Source: Brenneria bubanii (GTDB lineage: Bacteria; Pseudomonadota; Gammaproteobacteria; Enterobacterales; Enterobacteriaceae). From it: a DNA stretch of 47,771 bases. The translations under genes were made by a program, and so were the position numbers. Positions 26,332 to 35,120 of the stretch are shown piece after piece. The stretch spans positions 1 through 47,771 of the forward strand of contig NZ_JAKMAJ010000020.1 of the NCBI RefSeq assembly GCF_022378355.1, read 5' to 3'. The notes beneath the pieces were generated by a model. That model saw only the letters and a program-made list of their open reading frames with translations, was not told the origin of the DNA and did no database searches. Position 1 is the stretch's first letter; the number at the start of each line of letters is the position of its first letter.

Positions 26332-26694
26332 AACACCATCACCTATCGCTGAGCGGTTGTAACTTTCGTTTCAGTTTTACGTTTTGTTTCACCGCAACAT
26401 AACACAGCCCGGCGGGCGTTGCCTCCTCAATAGATGGCAATATTGAACCGCGTTGAGGCGGCCCTTTAGGTCGGGATCCAGGGATAGGCCGAAGTGATAG
26501 TGGGAAGCCAACGCGCCTGCGACCTGAAAAATGGCGGGGATGCCGTCAAGCGAAAAAACTGGAACGGAGTTTGCTTAAAACGAGGATGTTAGCAGGGCAA
26601 ACCGCGATGACAGCAGATAACGGTAAAAAGCAGGCAATCGATTAACGCCGTTTGCACTCTCCCCTACAGCCGGATCAAAAAAAGGAATGACGGC
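26332..26694. promoter_or_regulatory. divergent promoter region between the RpiR regulator and hpxW
   Basis: The 363-bp gap contains GTAACTTTCGTTTC at 26359-26372, which resembles the two operator-like sites before the transporter operon, followed by T-rich GTTTC repeats to about 26390. The ATG pair of hpxW is preceded by AAAGGAA. I looked for a sigma-54 promoter (GG-N10-GC) and did not find a convincing one. Confidence 0.4.
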
Positions 26695-28281
26695 ATGATG
26701 CAAAGCAATACCGCGCCATTGGGCATGGCAGTGACGCCGCATCACTTAGCCAGCGCCAGCGCTCAGGCTATTCTGCGTGAAGGCGGCGACGCCATTGAAG
26801 CGATGGTGGCGGCGGCGGCGACAATCTCCGTGGTTTATCCCCACATGAATGGATTGGGCGGAGATGGTTTCTGGTTGATTGTGCCGCCGCAAGGCGAACC
26901 TATCGCCATTGACGCCAGCGGCGCCGCCGGTCAGCTTGCCAGCCGTGATTTTTATCGGGGAGAACCGCACATCCCCCATCGCGGCCCCAAAGCCGCGCTC
27001 ACCGTTGCCGGCACCGTCGGCGGCTGGCAAGAAGCGCTGAAATATTCTCAGACCCTTGGCGCGGTCCCGTTGCCGCTCGAGCGCCTGCTCGCCGACGCCA
27101 TTCGTTATGCCGCAGACGGTATTCCCATAACCCAGTCGCAGGAAGATGCGCTGAGGCAGCATTATAATGAATTGATTAATCTGCAGGAGTTTAGCCGCGT
27201 CTTTATGCCTGAAGGGACGATCCCGCGCGCCGGCAGCCGTTTTACCCAGCCCGATCTGGCTGAAACCCTGACGCGGTTGACGCGGGAAGGTTTGGACAGT
27301 TTCTATCGGGGATCGCTGGCGAAGCGCTTTGCCGAACAAATGACCCGGCTGGGCATGCCCGTGACGGGCGATGATTTAGCCGGCTACCGCGCCAAACGCA
27401 CCACGCCGCTGCGCTTAAAGCACAGTAAAGGCGATGTGTATAACCTTGCCCCGCCGACGCAAGGGCTGGTGTCATTAGCGATCCTCGGCTTGACCGATCG
27501 CCTGGATATGGCGGATCTCAATGACAGTCAGACCGTCCACCGCATTGTCGAATCCACCAAATTGGCTTTCCGGTTGCGCGACCGTTTCATTACCGACCCG
27601 AACATGATGACGCAAAACGCTCAGGCATTGCTGGAGCCGGATAACCTCAGCCTGATGGCAAACGAAATTGATACCCGTAAAGCCGCGCCCTGGCAGGCGG
27701 GTAAAGGCCCCGGCGATACGGTGTGGATGGGCGTGTGCGACAGCAGCGGGCTTTGCGTTTCCTTTATTCAGAGCATCTACCATGAATTCGGCAGCGGCGT
27801 CGTACTGCCCGGTACCGGGGTGCTATGGCAGAATCGCGGCGCCGCTTTCAGTCTCGATCCTCATCATCTGCTGGCGCTGGAGCCGGGCAAACAGCCGTTT
27901 CATACCTTGAATCCGGCGGCCGCGAGATTATCCGACGGCCGCACTATGGTGTATGGCGCGATGGGCGGCGACGGACAGCCCCAGACGCAGGCGGCGCTGT
28001 TTATTCGTCATGTGCTTCAGGGGATGCCGCTACAGCAGGCGATTACCGCGCCGCGCTGGCTATTGGGGCGCACCTGGGGGCAGTCGTCCGACACCTTAAA
28101 ACTGGAGGAGCGCTTCAAACCCGCCACCATCGACGCGCTGCGCGCGTTGGGTCATAACGTCGAACTGCTCAGCGGTTTTAGTGAATCCGTCGGCCATGCC
28201 GGCGCCATCGTCCGCCATACTCACGGCATGCTGGAAGGCGCGTTCGATCCCCGCAGCAACGGCAGCGCCGCGGGTTTTTAA
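26695..28281 (+). CDS. hpxW: oxamate amidohydrolase (gamma-glutamyltransferase family)
   Basis: Predicted to hydrolyse oxamate to oxalate and ammonia, the last nitrogen-releasing step of the hpx uric acid pathway, as shown for Klebsiella HpxW. The 528-residue protein has the gamma-glutamyltransferase fold: GMAVTPHHLASASAQAILREGGDA at the N terminus, LGGDGFWLI, and an autoprocessing site in KGPGDTVWMGVCD, where T342 should become the N-terminal nucleophile of the small subunit. No signal peptide is present, unlike periplasmic Ggt, so it should act in the cytoplasm. It leads a plus-strand operon with hpxX and hpxY. A glutathione-type substrate cannot be excluded from sequence alone, but the neighbours argue for oxamate. 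Confidence 0.85.
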   Translation: MMQSNTAPLGMAVTPHHLASASAQAILREGGDAIEAMVAAAATISVVYPHMNGLGGDGFWLIVPPQGEPIAIDASGAAGQLASRDFYRGEPHIPHRGPKAALTVAGTVGGWQEALKYSQTLGAVPLPLERLLADAIRYAADGIPITQSQEDALRQHYNELINLQEFSRVFMPEGTIPRAGSRFTQPDLAETLTRLTREGLDSFYRGSLAKRFAEQMTRLGMPVTGDDLAGYRAKRTTPLRLKHSKGDVYNLAPPTQGLVSLAILGLTDRLDMADLNDSQTVHRIVESTKLAFRLRDRFITDPNMMTQNAQALLEPDNLSLMANEIDTRKAAPWQAGKGPGDTVWMGVCDSSGLCVSFIQSIYHEFGSGVVLPGTGVLWQNRGAAFSLDPHHLLALEPGKQPFHTLNPAAARLSDGRTMVYGAMGGDGQPQTQAALFIRHVLQGMPLQQAITAPRWLLGRTWGQSSDTLKLEERFKPATIDALRALGHNVELLSGFSESVGHAGAIVRHTHGMLEGAFDPRSNGSAAGF

Positions 28282-28298
28282 TCTAACTAGCGAGGAAT

Positions 28299-28499
28299 AT
28301 GATGACTACCCAATCAACCGATAATGCCGAACTGGCATCCTATATCCAACAAATGGAGACGCTGCTGGCGCTGGCGCTAACCCAGGCACGACGCCAGGAA
28401 CTATTGCTTCAGTTCAGCCGTATTTATGACATGGCCCAACCCTTGATGGCGTTTCCGCTGGAGGCGCATCAGGAGATAGCCGGAGTCTATACATTATGA
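28299..28499 (+). CDS. hpxX: small AtzG/GatC-like subunit, oxalurate catabolism
   Basis: A 66-residue protein, predicted mostly helical, of the HpxX/AtzG (DUF4089-like) group. The central part reads LALALTQARRQELLLQFSRI, and the end [18 protein letters not shown] resembles the extended tail by which GatC and AtzG wrap around their amidase partners. It overlaps the amidase gene by 4 bp (ATGA), which favours equimolar synthesis. GAGGAAT precedes two adjacent ATG codons (28299 and 28302); the second has the better spacing. In related AtzE-AtzG pairs the small subunit is needed for amidase stability. Assignment is by size, context and tail motif. Confidence 0.8.
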   Translation: MMTTQSTDNAELASYIQQMETLLALALTQARRQELLLQFSRIYDMAQPLMAFPLEAHQEIAGVYTL

Positions 28500-29878
28500 G
28501 TCAGGTTCAGACGCTGTCCATCAAACAAATTCGTCATGGATTGCAGTCCGGCGAGTTCTCGGCCAGAGAGCTGGCGCAACGTTCGCTGGATGCGATTGAG
28601 CGCGTCAACCCGACGATTAACGCCTATACGACGATAACCCGCCGGCGCATGCTGGATGAAGCGGAAAGCGTCGATCGCCGGCATAAACTCGGCGAACCGC
28701 TGCCCGCGCTGGCCGGCGTGCCTTATGCGGTAAAGAATTTATTTGATGTCGCGGGCGAAACCACATTAGCCGGCGCGCAGCTATTTAGCCAGCGTCCGGC
28801 CGCATCGCAGGATGCGTTCGCCATCGCCCGGCTAAGCCAAGCGGGCGCAATGTTGTCCGGCATGCTGAATATGGATGCATACGCCTACGGCTTTACCACG
28901 GAGAACAGCCATTACGGGGCGACGCGCAATCCGCGCGATACGCAAAGGATTGCCGGAGGCTCCTCCGGCGGATCCGCGGCGGCGGTGGCCGCGGGGCTGG
29001 TCAATTTTACGCTGGGCAGCGACACCAACGGCTCGATTCGGGTTCCTTCCTCGCTGTGCGGTATTTTCGGACTCAAGCCAACCTTTGGCCGTTTGTCACG
29101 CCGCGGCAGCCATCCTTTTGTCGCCAGTCTCGATCATATTGGCCCAATGGCGCGGAACACCGAAGATTTGTCACTGGTTTTTGACGCGTTGCAGGGTCAG
29201 GACAGCGCCGATCGTTTTCAGGCGCCACGCCCGGATCTTACATGCGCTGAACGCTTGACGGCGGGCAATGACGGCCTGCGCTGCGCGGTGCTGGACGGTT
29301 ATTTTTCCGACTGGAGCAGCGACGACGCCAAGAGCGCCGTACGGCAGGTGGCCCACGCGCTGAATGCGCAAACCCACGTCAGTTTGCCGGAAGCCAATCT
29401 GGCGCGCACCGCGGCCTTTATCCTTTCCGCCAGCGAAGGGGGAAACCAATATCTTCCCGCACTGCGCGATACGCCAGAGCTGTTCGAGCCCTTCTCGCGG
29501 GAACGTCTGCTGGCCGGGGCCATGATCCCCGCCGCCTGGTATATCCAGGCGCAGCGCTTTCGCGACTATTTCCGCCGGCAGGTTTTGCCGCTGTTCGAAC
29601 ATACCGATCTGCTGATTGCGGCGGCGACGCCTTGCTGCGCCACGCGAATCGGCCAGGAAAGCATGCGCATTAACGGCGTAGACCTGCCGGTGCGCGCCAA
29701 TATGGGCATGTTGACGCAGCCGATCTCTTTTGTCGGATTACCCGTTGTCACCGTACCGATGAAAACGGCGAGCGGACTGCCGATCGGGGTCCAGATCATC
29801 GCCGCACCATGGCGAGAGGATCGCTGCCTGCGCGCCGCCTGGGCGCTGGAACAGCAAGGCTGCTGTCTATTGTCTTAA
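28496..29878 (+). CDS. hpxY: AtzE-family amidase, predicted oxalurate hydrolase
   Basis: A 460-residue amidase-signature enzyme. The Ser-cisSer-Lys triad is visible: K80 (YAVKNLFD), S156 ([11 protein letters not shown]) and nucleophile S180 ([12 protein letters not shown]). It belongs to the AtzE group (1-carboxybiuret hydrolase-like), whose substrates are small carboxylated ureas. Oxalurate, the product of HpxJ, is exactly such a molecule, so hydrolysis of oxalurate to oxamate plus carbamate is a reasonable prediction; direct release of oxalate and urea is the alternative. The third oxalurate-associated gene of Klebsiella, hpxZ, is not found downstream. Confidence 0.8.
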   Translation: MSQVQTLSIKQIRHGLQSGEFSARELAQRSLDAIERVNPTINAYTTITRRRMLDEAESVDRRHKLGEPLPALAGVPYAVKNLFDVAGETTLAGAQLFSQRPAASQDAFAIARLSQAGAMLSGMLNMDAYAYGFTTENSHYGATRNPRDTQRIAGGSSGGSAAAVAAGLVNFTLGSDTNGSIRVPSSLCGIFGLKPTFGRLSRRGSHPFVASLDHIGPMARNTEDLSLVFDALQGQDSADRFQAPRPDLTCAERLTAGNDGLRCAVLDGYFSDWSSDDAKSAVRQVAHALNAQTHVSLPEANLARTAAFILSASEGGNQYLPALRDTPELFEPFSRERLLAGAMIPAAWYIQAQRFRDYFRRQVLPLFEHTDLLIAAATPCCATRIGQESMRINGVDLPVRANMGMLTQPISFVGLPVVTVPMKTASGLPIGVQIIAAPWREDRCLRAAWALEQQGCCLLS

Positions 29879-30246
29879 GCGCTACATTATTATCCGTCAC
29901 CGTTACGGCGGCATCTGCGCTGGCTTCCCTTATTGCTCGGCTCGTCCCTGCTCCAAACCGGAAGCCAGCCGTCGGCTGGTCAAATCCATTTCCGCCATGA
30001 TGCAATGCGAAATCTATCGGCTATCGCGTTATTTGGGCAAAAAATACCGTTAATTAACCACACACAATATCAGGCGATTATTTGCTGCTATTCGGCCCTA
30101 ATTGACTGAAAACGATCTTGCGAAAAAGGATAATAATGTTAACTGCGTCACACTCGCCATGTGCCCGATATTTACCGCCGCACACGCCGCGCTAGGCGGC
30201 AAATTTCCCCATAAAATCATGACGCTTATTTTTACTATAATTAAGC

Positions 30247-30264
30247 TGAGAATCACGATTCTCA
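30247..30264. promoter_or_regulatory. 18-bp palindrome of unknown role
   Basis: TGAGAATC-AC-GATTCTCA is a perfect palindrome with 8-bp arms. It resembles a Fur site in its outer TGAGAAT/ATTCTCA halves, but the spacing is 3 bp too long for the classical 7-1-7 Fur pattern. It lies about 400 bp upstream of proV with no gene close by. Confidence 0.4.
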
Positions 30265-30418
30265 CAAATTATTTCGCACGAAAATCAGTCTATTATTCAG
30301 CTTGAATAGCAAAAATTTAAATTTATATCTCTGGTTTTTTTATTGATAAAACAAACAATAGCCATCAATTTATATTTCATGAGAAAGACTTATTTTTCGA
30401 GATAAAAACCCAAGATGG

Positions 30419-30441
30419 AAACAATGCGCAACGCATTGTTT
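30419..30441 (+). terminator. perfect 10-bp hairpin upstream of proU
   Basis: AAACAATGCG-CAA-CGCATTGTTT folds into a perfect 10-bp stem with a 3-nt loop, followed by TAAAATAAAAAAAC. The tail is only moderately T-rich (GTTTTAAAA). It may be the terminator of a short unannotated transcript or a DNA cruciform in the proU regulatory region. Confidence 0.4.
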
Positions 30442-30570
30442 TAAAATAAAAAAACAGAAAAAACAATTCAAACCGTATCAATATATATCAATCCAAATAC
30501 ATGAAAATAATAGGGTTAAATTTTTACGGATAATTGTGCGCTCGTTAAAATCGATTCAGCCGCCAGGGGG

Positions 30571-30598
30571 TTGTCTCAAAATCTCATTATGGTAGGGT
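30571..30598 (+). promoter_or_regulatory. proU (proVWX) promoter
   Basis: The -35 hexamer TTGTCT and the -10 hexamer TAGGGT are 16 bp apart, about 70 bp upstream of proV. The sequence GGGGGTTGTCTCAAAATCTC and the unusual -10 TAGGGT closely follow the E. coli proU P2 promoter, which is the osmotically induced, sigma-70-dependent one. Confidence 0.8.
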
Positions 30599-30668
30599 AT
30601 GGGGCGTTTAATCATCACCAGGACAAACGTTATAGAACTATAAACGACCATAGGAAAACAACTGTTTC

Positions 30669-31871
30669 ATGGCAATTAAACTTGAAGTAAAGCACCTTTA
30701 TAAAATATTTGGCGAACATCCGAACCGGGCATTCAAACTGATCGATAAAGGCCTCACCAAAGATCAGATATTTGAAAAAACAGGCCTTACCGTCGGTGTA
30801 AAAGATGCCAGTCTGGCCATTGAAGAAGGCGAGATATTTGTCATCATGGGATTATCCGGTTCCGGCAAATCTACCATGGTACGCCTTCTCAATCGTCTGA
30901 TAGAACCGACCCGTGGTCAGGTTCTGATTGACGGCGAAGATATTGCTCAAATATCCGACGCTGCGCTGCGCGATGTGCGGCGTAAAAAAATCAGTATGGT
31001 CTTTCAGTCTTTCGCGTTGATGCCGCATTTGAATATCCTCAACAATACCGCCTTTGGGATGGAGTTGGCCGGGATAGCGAAAGCGGAACGTGAAAAGAAG
31101 GCGTTGGATGCGCTGCAACAGGTCGGTCTGGAAGCTAACGCCCACTCCTACCCGGATGAACTGTCGGGCGGGATGCGCCAGCGCGTCGGCTTGGCTCGCG
31201 CGCTGGCGAACGACCCGGATATCCTGCTGATGGACGAAGCCTTCTCCGCGCTCGATCCGCTGATCCGTACGGAAATGCAGGACGAGCTGATCAAGCTCCA
31301 GTCCCGTAACCAACGCACCATCATCTTTATCTCGCACGATCTGGATGAAGCGATGCGTATCGGCGACCGGATCGCCATCATGCATGGCGGCGAAGTAATC
31401 CAGGTGGGTACGCCGGACGAAATCCTGAATAATCCGGCCAACGACTACGTGCGCACCTTCTTCCGCGGCGTGGACGTCAGCCACGTGTTCAGCGCCAAGG
31501 ATATCGCCCGCCGCCGCCCGGTTACGCTTATTCGTAAAACGCCCGGCGTCGGACCGCGTTCCGCGCTGAAAATTTTGCAGGATGAAGACCGCGACTACGG
31601 CTATGTGCTGGAGCGCGGACAAAAATTCATTGGTGTCGTCTCCATCGACTCGCTAAAGCAGGCCTTGAAAGAGCAACAGCCGCTGGAAAACGCGCTGTTG
31701 TCCGATCCGGCCCCTGTGCCCGCTGATATGTCGCTCAATGAGCTGATCTCTCTGGTCGCGCAAGCCCCTTGCGCCGTCCCGGTGATTGGTGAAAACAACG
31801 AGTACATCGGCATCATTTCAAAAGGCATGCTGCTGCAGGCGCTGGATAAGGAAGGAGCAACCAATGAGTAA
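30669..31871 (+). CDS. proV: glycine betaine/proline ABC transporter ATP-binding protein
   Basis: ATPase of the ProU osmoprotectant importer. The 400-residue protein has Walker [10 protein letters not shown] (about 61-69), the Q-loop [11 protein letters not shown], the signature [15 protein letters not shown], Walker [14 protein letters not shown], and two C-terminal CBS domains (from about 285) that in this family respond to ionic strength. It matches E. coli ProV over its whole length. The start fits E. coli, but the ribosome binding site is weak (AGGAAAACAACTGTTTC). In E. coli, sequences inside proV act as the H-NS-dependent downstream silencer. The last 8 bp overlap proW. Confidence 0.98.
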   Translation: MAIKLEVKHLYKIFGEHPNRAFKLIDKGLTKDQIFEKTGLTVGVKDASLAIEEGEIFVIMGLSGSGKSTMVRLLNRLIEPTRGQVLIDGEDIAQISDAALRDVRRKKISMVFQSFALMPHLNILNNTAFGMELAGIAKAEREKKALDALQQVGLEANAHSYPDELSGGMRQRVGLARALANDPDILLMDEAFSALDPLIRTEMQDELIKLQSRNQRTIIFISHDLDEAMRIGDRIAIMHGGEVIQVGTPDEILNNPANDYVRTFFRGVDVSHVFSAKDIARRRPVTLIRKTPGVGPRSALKILQDEDRDYGYVLERGQKFIGVVSIDSLKQALKEQQPLENALLSDPAPVPADMSLNELISLVAQAPCAVPVIGENNEYIGIISKGMLLQALDKEGATNE

Positions 31872-33075
31872 ATCAACGACTAATCCATGGGAAGACGGCA
31901 CGGTGACGCAGCAAGACGCCGCGGCGCAAAGCGATCCCTGGGCGTCAACGACGCAGAACGCCCCTCAGGCCGACAGCGCAGCCGTACCTGATGCCGGCGC
32001 GCAGAGCGATCCCTGGTCATCCGCCGCCCCGGCGCAGGATGCGCCCGCCAACGGCGCTGACGCCTGGAATGCCGCGCCGCCATCCGGCGGTTCGTCCGAT
32101 ACGGCCCAGGCCGGTAGCGACTGGCTCAACAGCGCGCCTGTTGATACGCAGACGCATTTCAGTCTGCTCGACCCGTTCAAAGACACGCTGATTCCGCTGG
32201 ATCACTGGGTAACGCACGGTATCGACTGGGTGGTGATGCACTTCAGACCGCTGTTTCAGGGCGTGCGCGTGCCGGTCGATTTCATTCTGAGCGGTTTTCA
32301 GCAGTTTCTGCTGGGTATGCCGGCGCCGCTGGCTATTATGCTCTTCTCGCTGATCGCCTGGCAGATATCCAGTCTTGGCATGGGCGTCGCCGCGCTGGTT
32401 TCGCTGGTGATCATTGGCGCAATCGGCGCCTGGTCGCAGGCGATGGTCACTCTGGCGCTGGTGCTGACCGCTCTGTTCTTCTGCATACTGCTAGGCTTGC
32501 CGATAGGCATTTGGCTGGCTCGCAGCGAAAAAGCGGCCAAGATTATCCGGCCGCTGCTGGATGCGATGCAGACAACGCCTGCATTCGTCTATCTGGTGCC
32601 GATCGTTATGCTGTTCGGCATCGGCAACGTGCCGGGTGTGGTGGTAACCATTATTTTTGCCTTGCCGCCCATTGTCCGTCTGACGATTCTGGGTATCAGG
32701 CAGGTTCCCGCCGATCTGATTGAAGCGGCCGAGTCCTTTGGCGCCAGCCCTCGTCAGATGCTGTTTAAAGTTCAGCTACCGCTGGCGATGCCAACCATCA
32801 TGGCGGGCGTAAACCAGACGTTGATGCTGGCGTTGTCGATGGTTGTCATCGCTTCAATGATCGCCGTAGGCGGACTGGGTCAGATGGTACTGCGCGGCAT
32901 TGGCCGTCTGGATATGGGGCAGGCGGCGGTCGGCGGCGTCGGCATCGTTATTCTGGCCATTATCCTCGATCGGCTGACGCAATCGTTGGGCCGCGACAGA
33001 CGCAGCAAAGGCAATAAAAGCTGGTATACCGTCGGCCCTATCGGACTGATAACCCGGCCTTTCATCAAGCAGTAA
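31864..33075 (+). CDS. proW: glycine betaine/proline ABC transporter permease
   Basis: Membrane channel of ProU. The 403-residue protein is about 50 residues longer than E. coli ProW (354). The extra length is in the cytoplasmic-side N terminus, which is rich in Ala, Asp, Gln and Pro and contains two copies of AQSDPW plus ADAWNA and SDWLNS variants. The membrane part from about residue 130 is strongly conserved ([20 protein letters not shown]; the EAA loop [20 protein letters not shown]). The ATG at 31864 follows GAAGGAG inside the end of proV. Confidence 0.97.
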   Translation: MSKSTTNPWEDGTVTQQDAAAQSDPWASTTQNAPQADSAAVPDAGAQSDPWSSAAPAQDAPANGADAWNAAPPSGGSSDTAQAGSDWLNSAPVDTQTHFSLLDPFKDTLIPLDHWVTHGIDWVVMHFRPLFQGVRVPVDFILSGFQQFLLGMPAPLAIMLFSLIAWQISSLGMGVAALVSLVIIGAIGAWSQAMVTLALVLTALFFCILLGLPIGIWLARSEKAAKIIRPLLDAMQTTPAFVYLVPIVMLFGIGNVPGVVVTIIFALPPIVRLTILGIRQVPADLIEAAESFGASPRQMLFKVQLPLAMPTIMAGVNQTLMLALSMVVIASMIAVGGLGQMVLRGIGRLDMGQAAVGGVGIVILAIILDRLTQSLGRDRRSKGNKSWYTVGPIGLITRPFIKQ

Positions 33076-33231
33076 TTATTCGTATCGGTTGCCTGGCTCA
33101 GGCCGGGTAACTGAACCATCCATAATTAAACCAACATAATAAAACTTGTTTTCCACAACCAATGGCTTTTAGCGCGCGTCAGCGCGGCAACTTGCCAGCC
33201 AGCGGCATGGAACAGGAATGAGGAAATTACT

Positions 33232-34230
33232 ATGAGCAAGACAAAAATCTGGGCCGCGGCCCTGACGACTGCGCTGCTAAGTTCATCAATTTATGCAGCT
33301 GATTTACCGGGCAAAGGCGTGGCGGTTATTCCCGTGCAAAGCACCCTGTCGGAAGAAACCTTCCAGACCGAGTTGATCAATAAAGCGTTGGAAAAGCTGG
33401 GCTACGACGTACAGCCAATCCGTGAAGTGGATTACAACGTCGCCTATACCACCGTCGCCAACGGCGATGCCACATACCTTGCCGTCAGTTGGGATCCGTT
33501 ACACACCAACCAGTATCAGGCTGCCGGCGGCGACAATAAATTCTATCGTGAAGGCACCTACGTCACCGGCGCGGCGCAGGGGTATCTGATCGATAAGAAA
33601 ACCGCTGAAAAATATAAAATCACCAACGTTGAGCAGTTAAAAGATCCTAACATCGCCAAGCTGTTCGATACCAACGGCGACGGCAAAGCCGATCTGACCG
33701 GCTGTAACCCAGGTTGGGGCTGTGAAGCGGCGATTAACCATCATATGCAGGCATACGGCTTGACCAATACGGTTGATCATAACCAGGGCAACTATGCCGC
33801 CATGATCGCCGATACCATTACCCGATTTAAAGAAGGCAAGCCGATTCTGTATTACACCTGGACGCCTTACTGGGTAAGTGATGTGCTGGTTCCGGGACGT
33901 GATGTCGTCTGGCTGCAGGTTCCCTTCTCTTCCCAACCGGGCGCGATGCAGGGCGTTAGCACCAAGCTGCCTAACGGCGCGGATTACGGCTTCCCGGTCA
34001 ATAGCATAAAAATCGCCGCCAATAAGCAGTGGGCGGAAAAAAACCCGGCGGCCGCAAAACTGTTTTCCATCATGAAGCTGCCGCTGGCCGATATCAATGC
34101 GCAGAACCGCAGCATGCATAATGGTCAAGGCTCTCAGCAGGATATCGATCGTCATGTCAACGGCTGGATCAAAGCCCACCAGCAGTTGTTCGACGGCTGG
34201 GTGAAAACCGCGGCTGAAGCAGCAAAATAA
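33232..34230 (+). CDS. proX: glycine betaine/proline-binding periplasmic protein
   Basis: High-affinity periplasmic binding protein that delivers glycine betaine and proline betaine to ProVW. The 332-residue precursor has a signal peptide (about 1-22, LLSSSIYA before ADLPGKG). Conserved tryptophans of the ligand box are seen in [19 protein letters not shown] and [12 protein letters not shown], and the disulfide-type cysteines in [15 protein letters not shown] precedes the ATG. A strong terminator follows, closing the proVWX operon. Confidence 0.97.
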   Translation: MSKTKIWAAALTTALLSSSIYAADLPGKGVAVIPVQSTLSEETFQTELINKALEKLGYDVQPIREVDYNVAYTTVANGDATYLAVSWDPLHTNQYQAAGGDNKFYREGTYVTGAAQGYLIDKKTAEKYKITNVEQLKDPNIAKLFDTNGDGKADLTGCNPGWGCEAAINHHMQAYGLTNTVDHNQGNYAAMIADTITRFKEGKPILYYTWTPYWVSDVLVPGRDVVWLQVPFSSQPGAMQGVSTKLPNGADYGFPVNSIKIAANKQWAEKNPAAAKLFSIMKLPLADINAQNRSMHNGQGSQQDIDRHVNGWIKAHQQLFDGWVKTAAEAAK

Positions 34231-34250
34231 TTCATACATCGTGAATCCAG

Positions 34251-34272
34251 GGCGGCTTTTGCCGCCTTTTTT
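34251..34272 (+). terminator. intrinsic terminator of proVWX
   Basis: The stem GGCGGC / GCCGCC with a TTTT loop is followed by six T residues, 20 bp after the proX stop codon. It is a typical Rho-independent terminator. Confidence 0.9.
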
Positions 34273-34452
34273 CATTTTATGACGACTTAGTAATCAACCA
34301 ACCTCAATTTCCCCAACTCCGCCATTCTTAAATGTCGCACATGAGCTACCCTATTAATCAATAGCGGTACTTCCTTCGATGCTCGACGTCCCTATCGCTT
34401 ACTTTCTGTCACAGAATAATCAAATTTATCTAACTTGATACCATTTACCCAA

Positions 34453-34472
34453 ATAGTAACTTTCGTTACTAT
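34453..34472. promoter_or_regulatory. perfect palindrome upstream of mprA, candidate EmrR operator
   Basis: ATAGTAAC-TTTC-GTTACTAT has perfect 8-bp arms around a 4-bp centre, 31 bp before the mprA start codon, and overlaps a possible -10 hexamer TATACA (34470-34475). MarR-family repressors bind such palindromes and often control their own operon, so this is the likely binding site for MprA (EmrR). Confidence 0.65.
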
Positions 34473-34502
34473 ACATATCGTGATTAATGAGGTTATATAA
34501 GA

Positions 34503-35015
34503 ATGGATAGTTCGTTTACTCCAATAGAAAAAATGCTAAGCCTGCGCGCTTCACGTAAACCCGATTTCCCCTATCAGGAAGTCCTGTTGCTACGTCTATG
34601 TATGCACATGCAAAGCAAAATACTGGAACACAGAAATCAAATATTGAAAGAACAAGGTATTAATGAAACCTTGTTTATGGCGCTCATCACACTGGAGTCG
34701 CAGGAATCCTACAGCATTCAACCGTCGGAACTCAGCGCCGCGCTGGGATCATCACGGACCAACGCCACCCGCATTGCTGACGAGCTGGAAAAAAGAGGCT
34801 GGATTGAAAGACGCGAAAGCAGCAGCGATCGGCGTTGCCTGCATTTACATATGACGGAAGAAGGCAAATCGTTCCTCGGCCAGTTACTTCCCCCGCAGCA
34901 TGAAAGCCTCCATTTCCTGTGGTCGACGCTCAGTAGCGATGAGCAGAAACAGCTCGAAGCATTGATGAGAAAGCTGCTGACCCGTTTAGATGAGATGGAA
35001 GCGATCAAAGAATAA
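34503..35015 (+). CDS. mprA: MarR-family repressor MprA (EmrR)
   Basis: Repressor of the emrAB multidrug efflux operon, released by uncouplers and other hydrophobic compounds in E. coli. The 170-residue protein has the MarR winged-helix fold: [29 protein letters not shown] (helix-turn-helix, about 71-99) followed by the wing [20 protein letters not shown] with the conserved DRR. E. coli MprA is 176 residues. GAGG lies 10 bp before the ATG. It heads the mprA-emrA-emrB cluster, with a 259-bp gap before emrA, longer than I recall for E. coli. Confidence 0.96.
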   Translation: MDSSFTPIEKMLSLRASRKPDFPYQEVLLLRLCMHMQSKILEHRNQILKEQGINETLFMALITLESQESYSIQPSELSAALGSSRTNATRIADELEKRGWIERRESSSDRRCLHLHMTEEGKSFLGQLLPPQHESLHFLWSTLSSDEQKQLEALMRKLLTRLDEMEAIKE

Positions 35016-35092
35016 TAATTATTGATTTGATAAAAATAGAATCCCTCACGGTACCAGAAATCTCCCAGTGATCGCGTCACCGGGCGCTGATG

Positions 35093-35120
35093 TTGACTGC
35101 GGACAATGCCCGTTTACTTT
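35093..35120 (+). promoter_or_regulatory. possible internal promoter for emrAB
   Basis: TTGACT (35093-35098) and TACTTT (35115-35120) are 16 bp apart in the 259-bp gap between mprA and emrA. The -35 is good and the -10 is only fair. An imperfect inverted repeat CCAGTGA / TCACCGG lies just upstream (about 35065-35083). Together they could allow emrAB transcription apart from mprA. Confidence 0.3.

Larger units (their letters stand above)
29879..30668. other. long AT-rich intergenic region upstream of proV
   Basis: This 790-bp gap has no gene I can support. A 67-codon frame at 30102-30305 has poor codon use and no family resemblance. The first part holds a short hairpin CCAGCC-GTC-GGCTGG (29965-29979). 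From about 30100 the DNA is very AT-rich with A and T tracts, as expected for curved, H-NS-bound DNA upstream of proU. A palindrome (30247-30264), a perfect hairpin (30419-30441) and the proU promoter (30571-30598) are listed separately. Confidence 0.5.

Noticed and set aside
26600-26694. Sigma-54 promoter upstream of hpxW
   Set aside because: A GGCA and a TTGCA element are present, but GG and GC are 19 bp apart instead of 10.
26695-28281. Periplasmic gamma-glutamyltransferase (ggt) reading of hpxW
   Set aside because: No signal peptide, shorter than Ggt, and the nucleophile context GDTVWMGV differs from the Ggt pattern; neighbours are oxalurate genes.
30247-30264. Fur box reading of the TGAGAATC-AC-GATTCTCA palindrome
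   Set aside because: The half-sites are Fur-like but the centre is 3 bp too long for the 7-1-7 pattern, and no iron-related gene is adjacent.
30102-30305. 67-codon plus-strand frame upstream of proV
   Set aside because: AT-driven composition, no convincing ribosome binding site, and it spans the 18-bp palindrome; not supported as a gene.
26359-34468. Shared 12-mer GTAACTTTCGTT upstream of the RpiR gene and of mprA
   Set aside because: Identical 12-mers are expected by chance many times in a window of this size; the surrounding sites differ in symmetry.
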